A DNA stretch of 64,000 bases from Flavobacterium ajazii (GTDB taxonomy: Bacteria > Bacteroidota > Bacteroidia > Flavobacteriales > Flavobacteriaceae): contig NZ_JAAEHL010000003.1 of assembly GCF_010614725.1 (NCBI RefSeq), forward strand, positions 310,001 through 374,000, given 5' to 3'. Below are positions 51,037-62,400 of the stretch, one piece after another. Below the pieces are notes generated by a model. That model was given only the letters and a program-made list of their open reading frames with translations. It was not told the DNA's origin and did not search any database. A program made the translations under genes and the position numbers. Position 1 is the stretch's first letter; each line of letters opens with the position of its first letter.

Positions 51037-54000
51037 TTATCTTTTTAAACTAAAATGCCCTTTTGCTTCGCGGCCATCTTGAAATTTTGCAGTATACCAG
51101 TAATCATCAGCAGGTAATGGACTTCCCTGAAAGGTTCCATCCCAGCCTGATCCAAAAGGCGAAATTTGGTTAATTAATTTTCCGTATCTGTCAAAAATAT
51201 AAATTATCGATTTAGAATAAAAATCTGCACTTACACCTTGTACATTCCATGTATCATTATAACCATCTCCGTTTGGGGTAAAAAATTTCGGTGCTCCAAG
51301 AACTGCAATCGCTTTTTCAGCAATACCGCATCCATTCAAATCTTTGATGTAAATTGTATGAAAGCCCGCAGTAACATTTTCGAACAAACCGGAATCCTGG
51401 TAAGGCCCATTTGAATCCGTAATACTATAAACATAATTTCCCGGACCTGTTACATCTACCATAACGGAGTTATTAGTACTTAAATCCCTAATTTCAACAT
51501 CTTTAATTTCAGCCATATTGGATGCCGCTACTTTTATAGTACGGATTCTCGAACAATTACTTGCATTTTTTACTTCAACACTATAAACTCCTTCTTTATT
51601 TACTTCTATCGAATAAGTAGTCGCCCCAGAAATTACATTACCATTCAAATTCCATTGATACGAATAATTATTTATTGATGTGCCATCATTAATACCTGCT
51701 TCAAGCTTCACCATAAACTCAGGCAAATTAATACAGACTATCTCATTTTCTAATCCGTTAGCATTTAAATCTATATTTGGAAATGGATTTACTATTAAAT
51801 TAAAATTCACAAATCCGAAGCAATCGTTCGATAACGAATTTTCTATTCTTGCCCATATTTTTTGATTATTTGGATATCCGATATTTCTATAATTTGAAAT
51901 ATTGGTAATCGCTAACGAATTTCCTGAAATGTCTGTTTCAGCCAGAAAATCTGCCTCATTTTTGTAATAACTTATCGTATAATTTGATCCTAAAGCTGGA
52001 AGTGCGTTTTTGATTTGCTGTGTGACACTACTAAAATTAAAAGCGGAAACACCATCTGTATCTGTACTCACACCATCTACAAAATCGTCGCATAAATTAT
52101 AATCTGCAATCTGAAAAGTAGTCGGCATTTGAGTTACCGAAACCAAAAGATTCAATTGTGAAATCGTAAAACAGCCGTTTGTATTTTCAATTCGTACATA
52201 AATGGTTTTATCAGAAGTCCTGTAAGCATATGGATTTGCAATTAACAATGCATTGTCTTTTGATTCTGCTGCTGCAAAAGTGGTATAATAACTGAATTTC
52301 TCTAAAGCAGAATTTGCAGAAATATCATTATTTTTCTGCGTGAGATTAAACATCGAAATACCATCTGTATCATCATCACATTGTACTAACGTTACGAGCG
52401 AATTAACTGTCGGCAATGCCAATATTGTCAAAATTGCTGCGTTGGAATACAATCCACATGAATTGCCTGTTCGGTTCAAAAACACTCTGTACTGATACGT
52501 ATCCATAGTTTTCGAAACACCTGAAACTGCCAAGGATAATGTATTTACTCCCGAATATATCGCATTATTAACCAAATCTGCCCAGGTCGCTCCATTATTT
52601 GTAGAAACCTGCCATTGATAACCGGAAATTGAAGCAGCAGTTACTGTAAAAATTGTATTTTGTAATTCGCAAACCGATTTATTTTCCGGCTGGTTATCAA
52701 TAACAATTGATGCTGCAAGTATATAATTTAAGTTTGGAGTTGTATAACCAATTCCGCTTGTAACAATACCGTTTTTATTTACTACTGGAGGAGAAACCGT
52801 TCCAAGATAACGATCATTATTAGCATCAATAAATCCTGCTTCTATCACGTCTGAACAAAGATCATTATCACTATCCCATTCAACAAAATTATAAATACCG
52901 TCTGAATCCGTATCAGCTATGCTATAATTTAGTTTTCCACTTTCAGGGGTAGTTTCTACAGCATTTGCCAATCCGTTTGAACCAAAATTATTTCCGTCAA
53001 TTACACCATCCCGATTGGCATCAGCAGCATTACATCCGGATTCGATTAAATCGTAAATTCCGTCATTATCACTATCCAAATCTAAATAATCAGGAATTGT
53101 ATCATTGTCAAAATCGGAAGGCGTTAATCCGTTCCCATAAACATCATCAATTCCGTCATGATTAGTATCAGTATTAGAAGCTGCTTTTAAATTTATGCCT
53201 TTTGCTTCTACAGCATCCGGAATTCCATCATTATCACTATCTAAATCCAACTGATCCGGAATACCTTCATTATCAGAATCTTTTGGAACACAGGCCAAAT
53301 AAAATTTTAAGGATGTTCTGTTTAATACTGTATCGGAAAGATTCTGATGTTTAAAACTAATCATTTTAGACTGATACGTTAAAAATTTAAAAGTACCCGT
53401 ACCAGCTGCCAAAGAAACAGCACCATTCAACCTGAAACGAATTTCGAAGGATGAAAATTCAGTTACACCACTTTCATAATATCCATCATAATTGGTATCT
53501 ATTAATAATTGATTGTTTGGATTTAATACAGTTATCGTTTTGTTGGTTTCTGAATTTACAACATATTCAGCTCCAGAATTCAATAAATCTGAAGTATTTC
53601 CAGAAGTGATATAATCCAGTCCAACTGAAACAGGCTGAGCAAAAGTCATGGTATATTTTACCCAATTCGTTTTTCCCGCGGGTACTTCACTAACGAAACT
53701 TCCGTCAGGGTTCCCCGAAAAAGGTACGCTACCGGCGGTCATTGAAGTTGTGACTGCTCCTGTAAACGAATTAGCGTATGTGTTAACAGAAATACTATTC
53801 GAATTTAAATTGGAAAGATCTATATTCTGATTCCCAAAAGATTCAGTACAATTTGTTATACCGTCCCCATCATTGTCCTGATCTATATTATCATTGGATT
53901 TGTCATTATCCATATCTCCAGGACAATCACTAACCGGAATTTCATCTGAAAAATAATCTGTCCCACAAGCTGACAATGTTGCTCTTACTTTATAATATCC

Positions 54001-55560
54001 CGGTTGTGTTGGCGAATAGCTATTTGAATTAGCTCCCGGAATTTCGACATTATTAAAATACCACTGAAACACATCGAATCCTGCAACTGAACTCACATTT
54101 AGCCTAACATTAGGTATGCAGCCTGACTGAGTTACACTTAATTGCTGAAAATTAATTTCCGGTTTAAAGGTAAAACCCGAATAATACCCTCCAAATGTTG
54201 CCGCTCCATCGCTCCCATATGCTGCTAAGTATAATTGAGATGTCGAAAAAACGGATACGTTTCCAGTAAGACCTGTTAGAACATAACATTCATATTCAGT
54301 ATTTCCTGTTACAATAGTTGGACCTAAGACTTTTACTTTTGTTGGCAATGTGGCCAAAGCATATGGAACACCGTCTATTATAAAATTTAAATCTGAGCCT
54401 GTTTTAGTAGTAAGAGTAACCCTGCCTGTAAAAACACGATTTCCAACTGATTCAATAGATGGAATATTATCTATAGATTTTGGAGTCTGACAGCTTAAAG
54501 GCGGTACAAAAAACATTTCCTGATTGGCTTCATCCTGTCTTAATGCGTCACCCACACTTTGATAAGCAAAAATATTTTTATCAGAACGTACATATAAATT
54601 TCCCTGAGAATTGTAATCTGAACCTAAAAGCGTAACGTACTCCCCCGCATTAATGGTATAATTTGAAGTTGCAGAACCATTTAAAAATATTTCGGTATTA
54701 TCTTCATGTGCAATTAAAATCACTTTTTCTAAATTCACAGAACCTGTACTTTTAATAAAAATATAATCGGTACCGGTTCTTTCTGCCGAAACAATCTGAT
54801 CAAAGCCTAAATCTATATTATTACTTAATTCGCCATTCGATCCCGCAAAAGAACCACAGTTTACAGCTATAGGCTTGTTAGAAGAAATTAAAGCCCCAAT
54901 CAATGCGTCATTATTAGCAGCAGTGGGGCCCTGCACCGCAATAGTATAACTCTCACCACTATTTAAGGTTACACTTGGAGCTGAGTTTCCGCTTATAGCA
55001 TTATTAATCAAAACTGCTCCTGTTTTGATATTGGTAAAATTAACTACCGTATTATTTTCTGTTGCCAGTACAGATGCAAATGTTAAATGCCTATCCGAAT
55101 ACCCTCTGTTTAATCTATTAGTAAGACCGCTAATCCTGAACTGGGTCCCTAATGCTGCCAAACCTTTAGAAACTATCTCACTGGACTGATTCCCGGTTCT
55201 GTCAATAATCCTTACTGTTGCATACACGACATCCGAAGCTTCAATAGTATAACCCCGGTTCGATTTAATAATACTAGCTTCTGTCTGGTCTAAAACCAAT
55301 TGATTTACATTGTGCGTATTGATGTTAAAAATATAAGGAGTATCCCTTGAAACTGTTCCGGTAGTAATTGAACCTCCAATTTCGTTAATACTAAAATTAA
55401 CAGGAGTCAGACTTGGAGTAGAAATATAAATATACTGTTCGCCAACAGGCACACCACTTGAAGCCACTACAGGCGGAATATAATGAGTTTTACTAAATTG
55501 TGAAAAACTCAAAAACGGCAGTAATAACAGTGAAAGATATAAACGTATATTTTTTAGCAT
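51037..55560 (-). CDS. Large secreted protein with T9SS type B sorting domain
   Basis: The 1507-residue protein has a signal peptide (residues 1-21, ending SFSQ). It has an IgGFc-binding-like N-terminal part up to about 480, then an Ig/PKD-like segment. A row of thrombospondin type 3 calcium-binding repeats follows (about 545-900; DSDNDGIPDAVEAKGIN-like units such as DSDNDGIPD), then more Ig-like domains and the type B sorting domain (last 85 residues, TPNGDGYNDTWNV, IYIFDRYGKLI). Proteins of this type are exported by T9SS and kept at or released from the cell surface, often as adhesins. The ligand is unknown. Confidence 0.92.
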   Translation of the reverse strand: MLKNIRLYLSLLLLPFLSFSQFSKTHYIPPVVASSGVPVGEQYIYISTPSLTPVNFSINEIGGSITTGTVSRDTPYIFNINTHNVNQLVLDQTEASIIKSNRGYTIEASDVVYATVRIIDRTGNQSSEIVSKGLAALGTQFRISGLTNRLNRGYSDRHLTFASVLATENNTVVNFTNIKTGAVLINNAISGNSAPSVTLNSGESYTIAVQGPTAANNDALIGALISSNKPIAVNCGSFAGSNGELSNNIDLGFDQIVSAERTGTDYIFIKSTGSVNLEKVILIAHEDNTEIFLNGSATSNYTINAGEYVTLLGSDYNSQGNLYVRSDKNIFAYQSVGDALRQDEANQEMFFVPPLSCQTPKSIDNIPSIESVGNRVFTGRVTLTTKTGSDLNFIIDGVPYALATLPTKVKVLGPTIVTGNTEYECYVLTGLTGNVSVFSTSQLYLAAYGSDGAATFGGYYSGFTFKPEINFQQLSVTQSGCIPNVRLNVSSVAGFDVFQWYFNNVEIPGANSNSYSPTQPGYYKVRATLSACGTDYFSDEIPVSDCPGDMDNDKSNDNIDQDNDGDGITNCTESFGNQNIDLSNLNSNSISVNTYANSFTGAVTTSMTAGSVPFSGNPDGSFVSEVPAGKTNWVKYTMTFAQPVSVGLDYITSGNTSDLLNSGAEYVVNSETNKTITVLNPNNQLLIDTNYDGYYESGVTEFSSFEIRFRLNGAVSLAAGTGTFKFLTYQSKMISFKHQNLSDTVLNRTSLKFYLACVPKDSDNEGIPDQLDLDSDNDGIPDAVEAKGINLKAASNTDTNHDGIDDVYGNGLTPSDFDNDTIPDYLDLDSDNDGIYDLIESGCNAADANRDGVIDGNNFGSNGLANAVETTPESGKLNYSIADTDSDGIYNFVEWDSDNDLCSDVIEAGFIDANNDRYLGTVSPPVVNKNGIVTSGIGYTTPNLNYILAASIVIDNQPENKSVCELQNTIFTVTAASISGYQWQVSTNNGATWADLVNNAIYSGVNTLSLAVSGVSKTMDTYQYRVFLNRTGNSCGLYSNAAILTILALPTVNSLVTLVQCDDDTDGISMFNLTQKNNDISANSALEKFSYYTTFAAAESKDNALLIANPYAYRTSDKTIYVRIENTNGCFTISQLNLLVSVTQMPTTFQIADYNLCDDFVDGVSTDTDGVSAFNFSSVTQQIKNALPALGSNYTISYYKNEADFLAETDISGNSLAITNISNYRNIGYPNNQKIWARIENSLSNDCFGFVNFNLIVNPFPNIDLNANGLENEIVCINLPEFMVKLEAGINDGTSINNYSYQWNLNGNVISGATTYSIEVNKEGVYSVEVKNASNCSRIRTIKVAASNMAEIKDVEIRDLSTNNSVMVDVTGPGNYVYSITDSNGPYQDSGLFENVTAGFHTIYIKDLNGCGIAEKAIAVLGAPKFFTPNGDGYNDTWNVQGVSADFYSKSIIYIFDRYGKLINQISPFGSGWDGTFQGSPLPADDYWYTAKFQDGREAKGHFSLKR

Positions 55561-55653
55561 TTTTAAAAGTAATAATTTTTGTATTACTTTTAAAACTAAA
55601 ATAATGTTTCTGATTCAGACAGTGCTAAAAAGCACTATATCATCACAAAAAAA

Positions 55654-56490
55654 CTATAAATCCCTATTTTTTAATATTTTATACGAAAAGAAAACAAATA
55701 AAAATATCCAAATCAATACAATCAAAACTGAAAAATAACTAACACTATAATCTTTAGCATTTTGAATGCCTATTTGATTTCCGATAGTTTTTACAACAGA
55801 TAATCTCGAGAATGGTTCAACAATTAAATTTGACATCGCCTCTAAAGGAAAAAATTTTGTAATTGTATAACCAATTGTACTTTCGGGAAAAATTTTAAAA
55901 ATTAAAAGGCCTTTTACAATTCCTTCCAGAATACTCCAAACCAAAAGAAAACCTAATGCAAAAGCAGATCGTTTTACTAAAATCCCCAAAAACAAACAAA
56001 AAGAAAAGAAACCTGTAAGTTTTATAAAAAACGCCAAAAGATAATCCAAATCACTAAAAACAATATCGAATTCTGTATAAGATGAAAAACAAAATCCTAA
56101 AATCAAACTCATTATAAAAACATAAACAGTTGAGCCAAAAGCAAGAAATACAACCGTTAAGAATTTTGATAAAATAAATTCTTTCTTGCTTAAACCATCA
56201 ATCAAATTTTGTTTTAAAGTCCCGTAACTATATTCATTTGCCGTCATAGAAACAATCACGATAGCGAGAAAAAACTTGAGCCATGCAGCAATATAAGTAT
56301 TAAAATGCCAGATAAACGGAAAATTAAAAATCCCCATTTCAGCTAAATGAAATTTAAAAAATCCGATATCAAATTTGACAGAAGCAATTAATGCAATAAA
56401 AGAGAGCAAAATAAAATACGTCAGTGTCAATATTTTACTGGCTTTATTTTTCCATATTTTCTGTAATTCTATAGAGAGAAGTCTATTCAT
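55654..56490 (-). CDS. ABC-2 type transporter permease
   Basis: The protein of about 278 residues has six hydrophobic segments and the soluble motif SYGTLKQNLIDGLSKKEF after the second, typical of ABC-2 permeases that export lipids, drugs or peptides. The frame extends 24 bases upstream to an ATG that overlaps the ATPase gene, but the ATG at 56490 (MNRLLSIELQK) is the usual start and is chosen. It is cotranscribed with the ATPase. The cargo is unknown. Confidence 0.88.
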   Translation of the reverse strand: MNRLLSIELQKIWKNKASKILTLTYFILLSFIALIASVKFDIGFFKFHLAEMGIFNFPFIWHFNTYIAAWLKFFLAIVIVSMTANEYSYGTLKQNLIDGLSKKEFILSKFLTVVFLAFGSTVYVFIMSLILGFCFSSYTEFDIVFSDLDYLLAFFIKLTGFFSFCLFLGILVKRSAFALGFLLVWSILEGIVKGLLIFKIFPESTIGYTITKFFPLEAMSNLIVEPFSRLSVVKTIGNQIGIQNAKDYSVSYFSVLIVLIWIFLFVFFSYKILKNRDL

Positions 56491-56497
56491 GGCCGGC

Positions 56498-57403
56498 TTA
56501 TTTTGAAGGTGCATTTTTGGTTAATTCTAAAAATTGAGCTTCTAAACTGTTTTTGCGTTTTACCAAATGACTTAGTATAATGTTTCTTGAAAACAGAAAT
56601 TGGTTTAATTCTGAAGCTGACAATTCTGACTTTAAATAAACTAAAACCTTTTCTTCCTCTTCCGCAATTCTATCGATTGCAGGATGCTCATTCAAAACCG
56701 ATTTCAAAGTTTCAATATCTTCTGACTGAACTTCAAAGAAACCTTCATTTGCCGACATTCCGTCAACAGAACCGGAATACAGCATCTCCCCTTTTCGTAA
56801 AACCACAACATGCGAACAAACTTTTTCGACTTCATCCAATAAATGAGATGCTAGTAAAATTGTGGTTCCCTGCGAAGCAATTTTTTTAATAATATCCCGA
56901 ATCTGATGAATCCCCTGAGGATCTAAACCATTTGTAGGTTCATCCAGAATTAAAATTTCAGGGTCATTTAAAAGTGCAGAAGCAATTGCCAGACGCTGCT
57001 TCATTCCGAGCGAAAAAGTACTGAACTTACTATTCTTTCTTTCAACCAAACCAACTAAAACAAGTTTTTCATCGATTTTAGAATAATCAATACTTTTGAT
57101 TTTGCAGACCAGTTTCAAATTTTCTTCGGCAGTCATATAAGGATAAAAATTAGGTCTTTCTATGATAGCGCCCACTTTTTTCAAAGCTTCATGTGTCTGC
57201 ATTTTTCCACAAAACCAACTGTAATTCCCTGATGTTCGTTTTACAACGTTCAGAACAATTCCTAAAGTGGTCGATTTTCCGCTACCGTTCGGTCCCAGAA
57301 TACCGTATACCCTTCCTTTTTGTATTTCAAAAGATATATTTTTCAGAGCTTGGATCCGCCCATATCGTTTATGAAGATTCTCAATTGTAAGTATGGTTTC
57401 CAA
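56498..57403 (-). CDS. ABC transporter ATP-binding protein
   Basis: The 301-residue protein has Walker A GPNGSGKST (residues 37-45), the signature loop FSLGMKQRLAIA, Walker B ILILDEPTNGLDP and the switch ASHLLDE. The LSGGQ signature is replaced by FSLGM, which is normal for CcmA/NatA-type exporters. A small C-terminal domain follows (about 215-300). It is the first gene of a two-gene exporter with the permease. Confidence 0.94.
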   Translation of the reverse strand: METILTIENLHKRYGRIQALKNISFEIQKGRVYGILGPNGSGKSTTLGIVLNVVKRTSGNYSWFCGKMQTHEALKKVGAIIERPNFYPYMTAEENLKLVCKIKSIDYSKIDEKLVLVGLVERKNSKFSTFSLGMKQRLAIASALLNDPEILILDEPTNGLDPQGIHQIRDIIKKIASQGTTILLASHLLDEVEKVCSHVVVLRKGEMLYSGSVDGMSANEGFFEVQSEDIETLKSVLNEHPAIDRIAEEEEKVLVYLKSELSASELNQFLFSRNIILSHLVKRKNSLEAQFLELTKNAPSK

Positions 57404-57446
57404 ATTTATTGAGGTTTTAGTTTTTAGTAAGACGTTTCAAGCTTGC

Positions 57447-57482
57447 TTTTGTTACTTCAAAATATAAATTAATGTAAATTTG
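57447..57482 (+). promoter_or_regulatory. Promoter of the kinase-like gene
   Basis: TTTTG at 57447-57451 and TAAATTTG at 57475-57482 match the -33 and -7 boxes with 23 bases between them; the ATG is 18 bases further on. Confidence 0.6.
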
Positions 57483-57500
57483 CATATAAAGATATAGAAA

Positions 57501-58553
57501 ATGAGCGAGCCTTTAATGCTGTTAAAAAAGCCTTCTTACCCTCTAACACAGCCACTTTTAAGTTATCTGGAGCGATATGAGAGAATCTCCAAAGTTTCTG
57601 TATTTTATGATGACTTACTGCGCTTTTCAGGTTCTATAAACGTCTATGATAAAAACGATGCCGACACATTATGGATCAGGGTTTACTATAACGAGTTTGA
57701 GAGAAATGAAATTGACCTAAATCTGAAAAAAATCTATTCGCTTCTGCATTCTGACGGGAACAGCGAAATTATTCAGTACCTCAATGTTGATGCAATTGAC
57801 TATTGTACTTTTGGAAACTCAAAACCTTTCCGAATCAAAGTCCGAAATATCCTGAACGACAATTACGTTCATTTTTATATCAAAAAAGCCGATGCTTCGA
57901 GAATTTACGGATTGGAATTAGAAGATATTCTTTCACCTGATAAAATCAACTTTTTAGTATACAATGATACTTTAATAGAAGAACATATTATTGGAATTCC
58001 CGGCGATGTTTTTATGGATACTTTACTGGACAAATGTACTGAAACAGAAAAAGCACAAATTGCAAAAGAGTTTGTAAAGTTTAATGAGCGCTGTATGATT
58101 CGGTTGTTGGGCGATATGAGAGCGTATAATTATGTAATTGTCCCGATTCATGATTTTGATCAGGTGGTTTATAAAATTCGTCCAATCGATTTTGATCAGC
58201 AATGCTATGAAGGTAATTTTAAAGTATATCGTCCTCAGTTTTTCAAGGAAAATTACCCAATGATAAAATTAATTAAAGACAAACTGGAAGAACGTTCCAT
58301 TTTTCAGTATAAAGATGAGGAACGTGCTATTTTGGCTAAACGAATCCATTCTGCTGAAAACAGAATTAAAAAATTACTGAATATAATGTGTCACGATACT
58401 ATTTCAACAGAAGAACATTTGAATCAGCTAAAAATGGAATTATACCGTTATACTAATGATATGAAATTTAAAAACGCAAAATCAATGGGACACATCATGC
58501 ATGCTGCCTTCGAATTTATAACGCGTAACTTTAAAAACACCAACTTGGTTTAA
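57501..58553 (+). CDS. Possible kinase-fold protein of unknown function
   Basis: I do not recognise a named family for this 350-residue soluble protein, which looks widely conserved in style. It has LLGDMRAYNYVIVPIHDFD with Asp205 and Asn210 exactly five residues apart, and then RPIDFDQQCYE with Asp230-Phe-Asp232. A D-x4-N motif followed by DFD is the pattern of the catalytic and metal-binding loops of protein kinase and HipA-type folds. The N-terminal half has no clear nucleotide-binding Gly loop, so a pseudokinase is possible. It is 11 bases upstream of a lipoprotein gene on the same strand. The kinase idea is inference. Confidence 0.6.
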   Translation: MSEPLMLLKKPSYPLTQPLLSYLERYERISKVSVFYDDLLRFSGSINVYDKNDADTLWIRVYYNEFERNEIDLNLKKIYSLLHSDGNSEIIQYLNVDAIDYCTFGNSKPFRIKVRNILNDNYVHFYIKKADASRIYGLELEDILSPDKINFLVYNDTLIEEHIIGIPGDVFMDTLLDKCTETEKAQIAKEFVKFNERCMIRLLGDMRAYNYVIVPIHDFDQVVYKIRPIDFDQQCYEGNFKVYRPQFFKENYPMIKLIKDKLEERSIFQYKDEERAILAKRIHSAENRIKKLLNIMCHDTISTEEHLNQLKMELYRYTNDMKFKNAKSMGHIMHAAFEFITRNFKNTNLV

Positions 58554-58564
58554 AAAATAATTTT

Positions 58565-59422
58565 ATGAAAAAGTCTTTTCTAATAATCGTTTCCATTGCT
58601 TTATTAGCTTGTCAGCAACAGTCTAATACCGATTTAAAAAAACTTTATTCGCTTCCTAAAAAATTAAAAGAAGTTTCAGGGATAACCTATTTTCCAGAAA
58701 CCAATACGCTTTATACTTTGGAAGACAGCGGTAATAAAAATGCTATTTACGCAATTAATTCTCAAGGAAAATTAGCTAAAACTATTACTATTTCAAATGC
58801 AAAAAATGTAGACTGGGAAGATATTACCAAAGATAAAAGCGGTAATATTTATATCGGAGATTTTGGCAATAATGACAATGAACGCAGGGATTTATGCATT
58901 TATAAAGTCAATAAAAATCAATTAAATAAAGAAACTGCTTTGGCCGAATATAAAATTTCATTCTCCTATCCGGAACAAAAAGAGTTTCCTCCAAAAAAAA
59001 GAGAACTGTTTTATGATGTGGAAAGCTTCTTTGAACAAAACGGCTATTTTTATCTTTTCACCAAAAACCGAAGCAAAGGTTTTGACGGGACGGTATTTAT
59101 TTACAAAATCAAAAATGCTTCAGGAACTCAAAAAGCAGTTAAAATAGGCGAATTTAAAACCTGCAACAACTACAATCATTGCGTTTTAACCAGTGCTACT
59201 ATTAGTCCGGACGGTAAAAAAGTAGCATTGTTAAGTCACGATAAAATTGTTTTATTGAAAGGCTTCAAAGGAGATTTATTTCATAAAGGTTCACAGACAG
59301 AGGTAAATTTAAATCATTTTTCACAAAAAGAAGCCACGGTTTTCAAAGACAACAATACATTACTTATCGCTGATGAAAAAGCCGATAAAATTGGCGGAAA
59401 TGTCTATGAATTTAAACTTTAA
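58565..59422 (+). CDS. Lipoprotein, probable beta-propeller
   Basis: This 285-residue protein has a lipobox at Cys16 (ALLAC) and is therefore anchored in a membrane. The rest consists of short repeated strands such as TYFPETNTLYTLEDSG, DWEDITKDKSGNIYIGDFGNND and TISPDGKKVALLSHD, which suggests a beta-propeller of six blades. I do not recognise a more exact family. It is probably cotranscribed with the gene before it. Confidence 0.65.
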   Translation: MKKSFLIIVSIALLACQQQSNTDLKKLYSLPKKLKEVSGITYFPETNTLYTLEDSGNKNAIYAINSQGKLAKTITISNAKNVDWEDITKDKSGNIYIGDFGNNDNERRDLCIYKVNKNQLNKETALAEYKISFSYPEQKEFPPKKRELFYDVESFFEQNGYFYLFTKNRSKGFDGTVFIYKIKNASGTQKAVKIGEFKTCNNYNHCVLTSATISPDGKKVALLSHDKIVLLKGFKGDLFHKGSQTEVNLNHFSQKEATVFKDNNTLLIADEKADKIGGNVYEFKL

Positions 59423-59438
59423 GTAACCTGAAATTTTA

Positions 59439-59486
59439 AGTTGCTAAGATCCTGAGATACTAAAAAAACTTAGAGTCTTAGCAACT
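59439..59486. terminator. CTTAG-type hairpin between convergent genes
   Basis: AGTTGCTAAGA at 59439-59449 pairs with TCTTAGCAACT at 59476-59486. It belongs to the same repeat type as 28296-28316 and 35997-36030 and lies between two convergent genes, so it may serve as a terminator. Confidence 0.55.
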
Positions 59487-59490
59487 AAAA

Positions 59491-62400
59491 TTAAAAACTA
59501 TACGCTGCTCCAAAAATAACTCTTCCCGGTTCATCAGGAGACTGGAAATAAGAGATTCTGGCAGTTACTAAATTGATTGCATTCAGCCATAATCCGCCTC
59601 CGTAATCCTGATGCCATTTTCTTGAATTTTCCCCGTCAAGCCAGATTCTTCCGTAATCAAAACCTCCCAGAATCCCGTACGTCATTGGTACAATTGTACG
59701 ATTGATTTTCCCAATACTGAGTCGTAAATCACTGCTTTGAGAAAAATAGGAGTTTCCTAAAAAACGCTCGTTTCTATAGCCTCTCAAATCTGTATCTCCT
59801 CCTAAAAAAGCACCATGATAAAAATCAAAATTATTATTCAGGATTGTTTTTCCTTTCAAAAATGTAGCTAAAACTAATTTCCCGTTGTGATCAATTTTAT
59901 GTGTAAATCCTAAAATACTTTCAATAGTTGGGAAATTTTGGTTGGTTTCAGTTAAGTTCGTTACCCACATTCCCGAAATCATAAAATACATTCCCAGAGT
60001 TGGTTTTGCTGTAAAATCAGAATTTCTAAACGCATATTTCACTTTCAAACCTCCGTAAGTCTGGCTATCAAACACATTCGGATTTATAATGCCCGGTATA
60101 TCAATAAAACGATTTTCCGTTTCTTCAACTGTCAAACGCTGAAAAACTGGCTGTATGCTAAATTCACTTCCAAAACGCCCAACATGTCTTACTGCTCCGG
60201 AAACAGTAAACTTTCTAATACGGACTCTGTTGTAATCCATTCCAAATTCGTCGTCATTATTTTCAGTTTCATTCCCGTATCCAAAATAGTTCATCGCAAA
60301 ATTTGGCGTTGTATACTGCGATTCAACATCAATAACCCATTTTCCTAATAATCCCGGAAAATGTGCTGCGTAATTAAATTCTAAACCACCAGTTGCAAAA
60401 TAATAGAACCCGTTTAAAACGTGACGCTGTGTATAAGGATTTTGTTTGAAATTATTGACTGTATAATTTAAATTGACACCCAGTTTTACCCCATCATCCG
60501 GATTATAACCAATATTTGGAAGCCCTGCTATAACATTGTATTTTGGTTTTTCATAATTATACAAATTGACGTCATAATCATCTGTAAGCTGGGTTTTGGT
60601 TTTTGAATCTAAATTATAGGTATTTGCTTTTGATTTAAAATCATACACAATCACCTTTTTACCGTTTTCAATAGTATAGGTATCATTATTTTGACCACCA
60701 ATCAAACGAATTTTAATATTGGATTTCGAATCTCCTTTTACTTCAAAAACGTCATTATCATCAAGACCATAAATCCATAAGTTTTTGGTTTTATCATCGG
60801 TTACTGTTTTGGTATAAACTAAATCATCCCCCTCTTTTTTAACTCTGAAAACCTGAACTTCTATGCTCTTTTTTGCATTATGATTGATTACAAATTTATC
60901 TTTTTTATCAGTTCCAGCCAGCATTACAGTTCGGCTTAACACATCTGAATATTTCGAAGCATATTTTTGAAGGTCTTTTTTTCTGCTTTTTAATTTCTGT
61001 TTGATGTCTTCAACTGTTTCGTCCTGAACTTCTTTTGGCATGTTTTTAAAAGCAGCGTCAATATCGGCATCCGATAGGTTTTCCTGAATATATTTAGCCT
61101 GTTCTATCCAGTCTTTTTCTTCAGCTGTTCTTAGAAAAGCCAAATCCATCGGATACGGCTCTCTTCCCAGCCATTTTACATTGATTTTATTTCCTTTAAA
61201 AGTACGCATGTGACGAATTGCCGGAATATTCATTATAAGTGAAAGCAAAGCTCCGTCATATTTTACAAAAGCCTGATCACGATCACGCGGAATTGGTTTG
61301 TAAACAACCTTATCTCCTTTTTTATATTCGCCCCAGCGCCACTGATCGCTATGCCTGTCCCAATCGCCAATTAATATATCAAACAAACGCGCTTTGATGT
61401 ATTCTTTTTCATCAACTGTATATTTTTCATCCTTATGAAGATTTTTCATCATATCATCAGTGCTGATAATGTTTGATGGATTCCCAAAATTTTTAGCATC
61501 CAGATGATTGTCAGCCGGACGTTCTTCAACCATATACAACTGATCTCCGAAGTTTGAATTAAACTCTTTCAACCCGTCCTGTTTCGGAATATAATATAAA
61601 GTCGGATTAGTATGTGAAAGTCCTATCTGATCAGACATACTCGCAGTTACAAAAGATGCGTATGGATGAGACGTGGTATAAAAATCATATAGAAAACCCT
61701 CAGTATAAGTTTCCTTAAAATCATTTACAATATATTGATCTTTAAAAGCAACCGACTGCAAAAAAACAGTCGCACTTTTTTTCATCGCTCTCATTATATA
61801 CTCACGCCCTTGCGGATCTGACATACGCAACGAAACAGATTGGTGTCCTCCTCCTTCACGAATAGGTTTCAAACCACCTTTTAAAGTATCTACAGTGGCC
61901 GTTCTGACTTCAATTGGCATGCTGTAATATTTTCTGTAATGATTCCCGAACAAGAATTTATGAAAAAGACTTTTTCTGGTCATCTCTGGAGAATAAATTG
62001 AAGTTTTAATCGTTGCCGGAAAGTTGTTCGGGATATTAGAAGCCCAGTTTATCTCCTTTGCTTTTATGATTTCATGTTCAAAAAGCTTTTTTTCCTGATT
62101 ATTTTCGTTTCCAAAGAAAGCCACTTTTGCATCTCCGCTTTTGTATAACGTTAATGTTGCATAACCATTCCCTCCATACGAAAAATCAGTTGCATTTATT
62201 GCTCTTGCAGCTTCAGATTTTGAGCCGGCACCACTAATAATCTGATTGATATTTTCTTTGCTGATGTACTGCAGATTATGATCATGACCGGAAACAACGA
62301 TTACATTTTTCTGCTTTTGAAGCAGTGTTTTAATTCGTTTTGAATAGATTGTATATTGTTTATTTTGAAGATCCTGTGGATTCGCACCGGAAGTTTTTCG

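Noticed and set aside
52850..53300. Tandem DNA repeat in the large T9SS gene
   Set aside because: The repeated pattern is explained by the protein's thrombospondin type 3 calcium-binding units (DSDNDGIPD-like).
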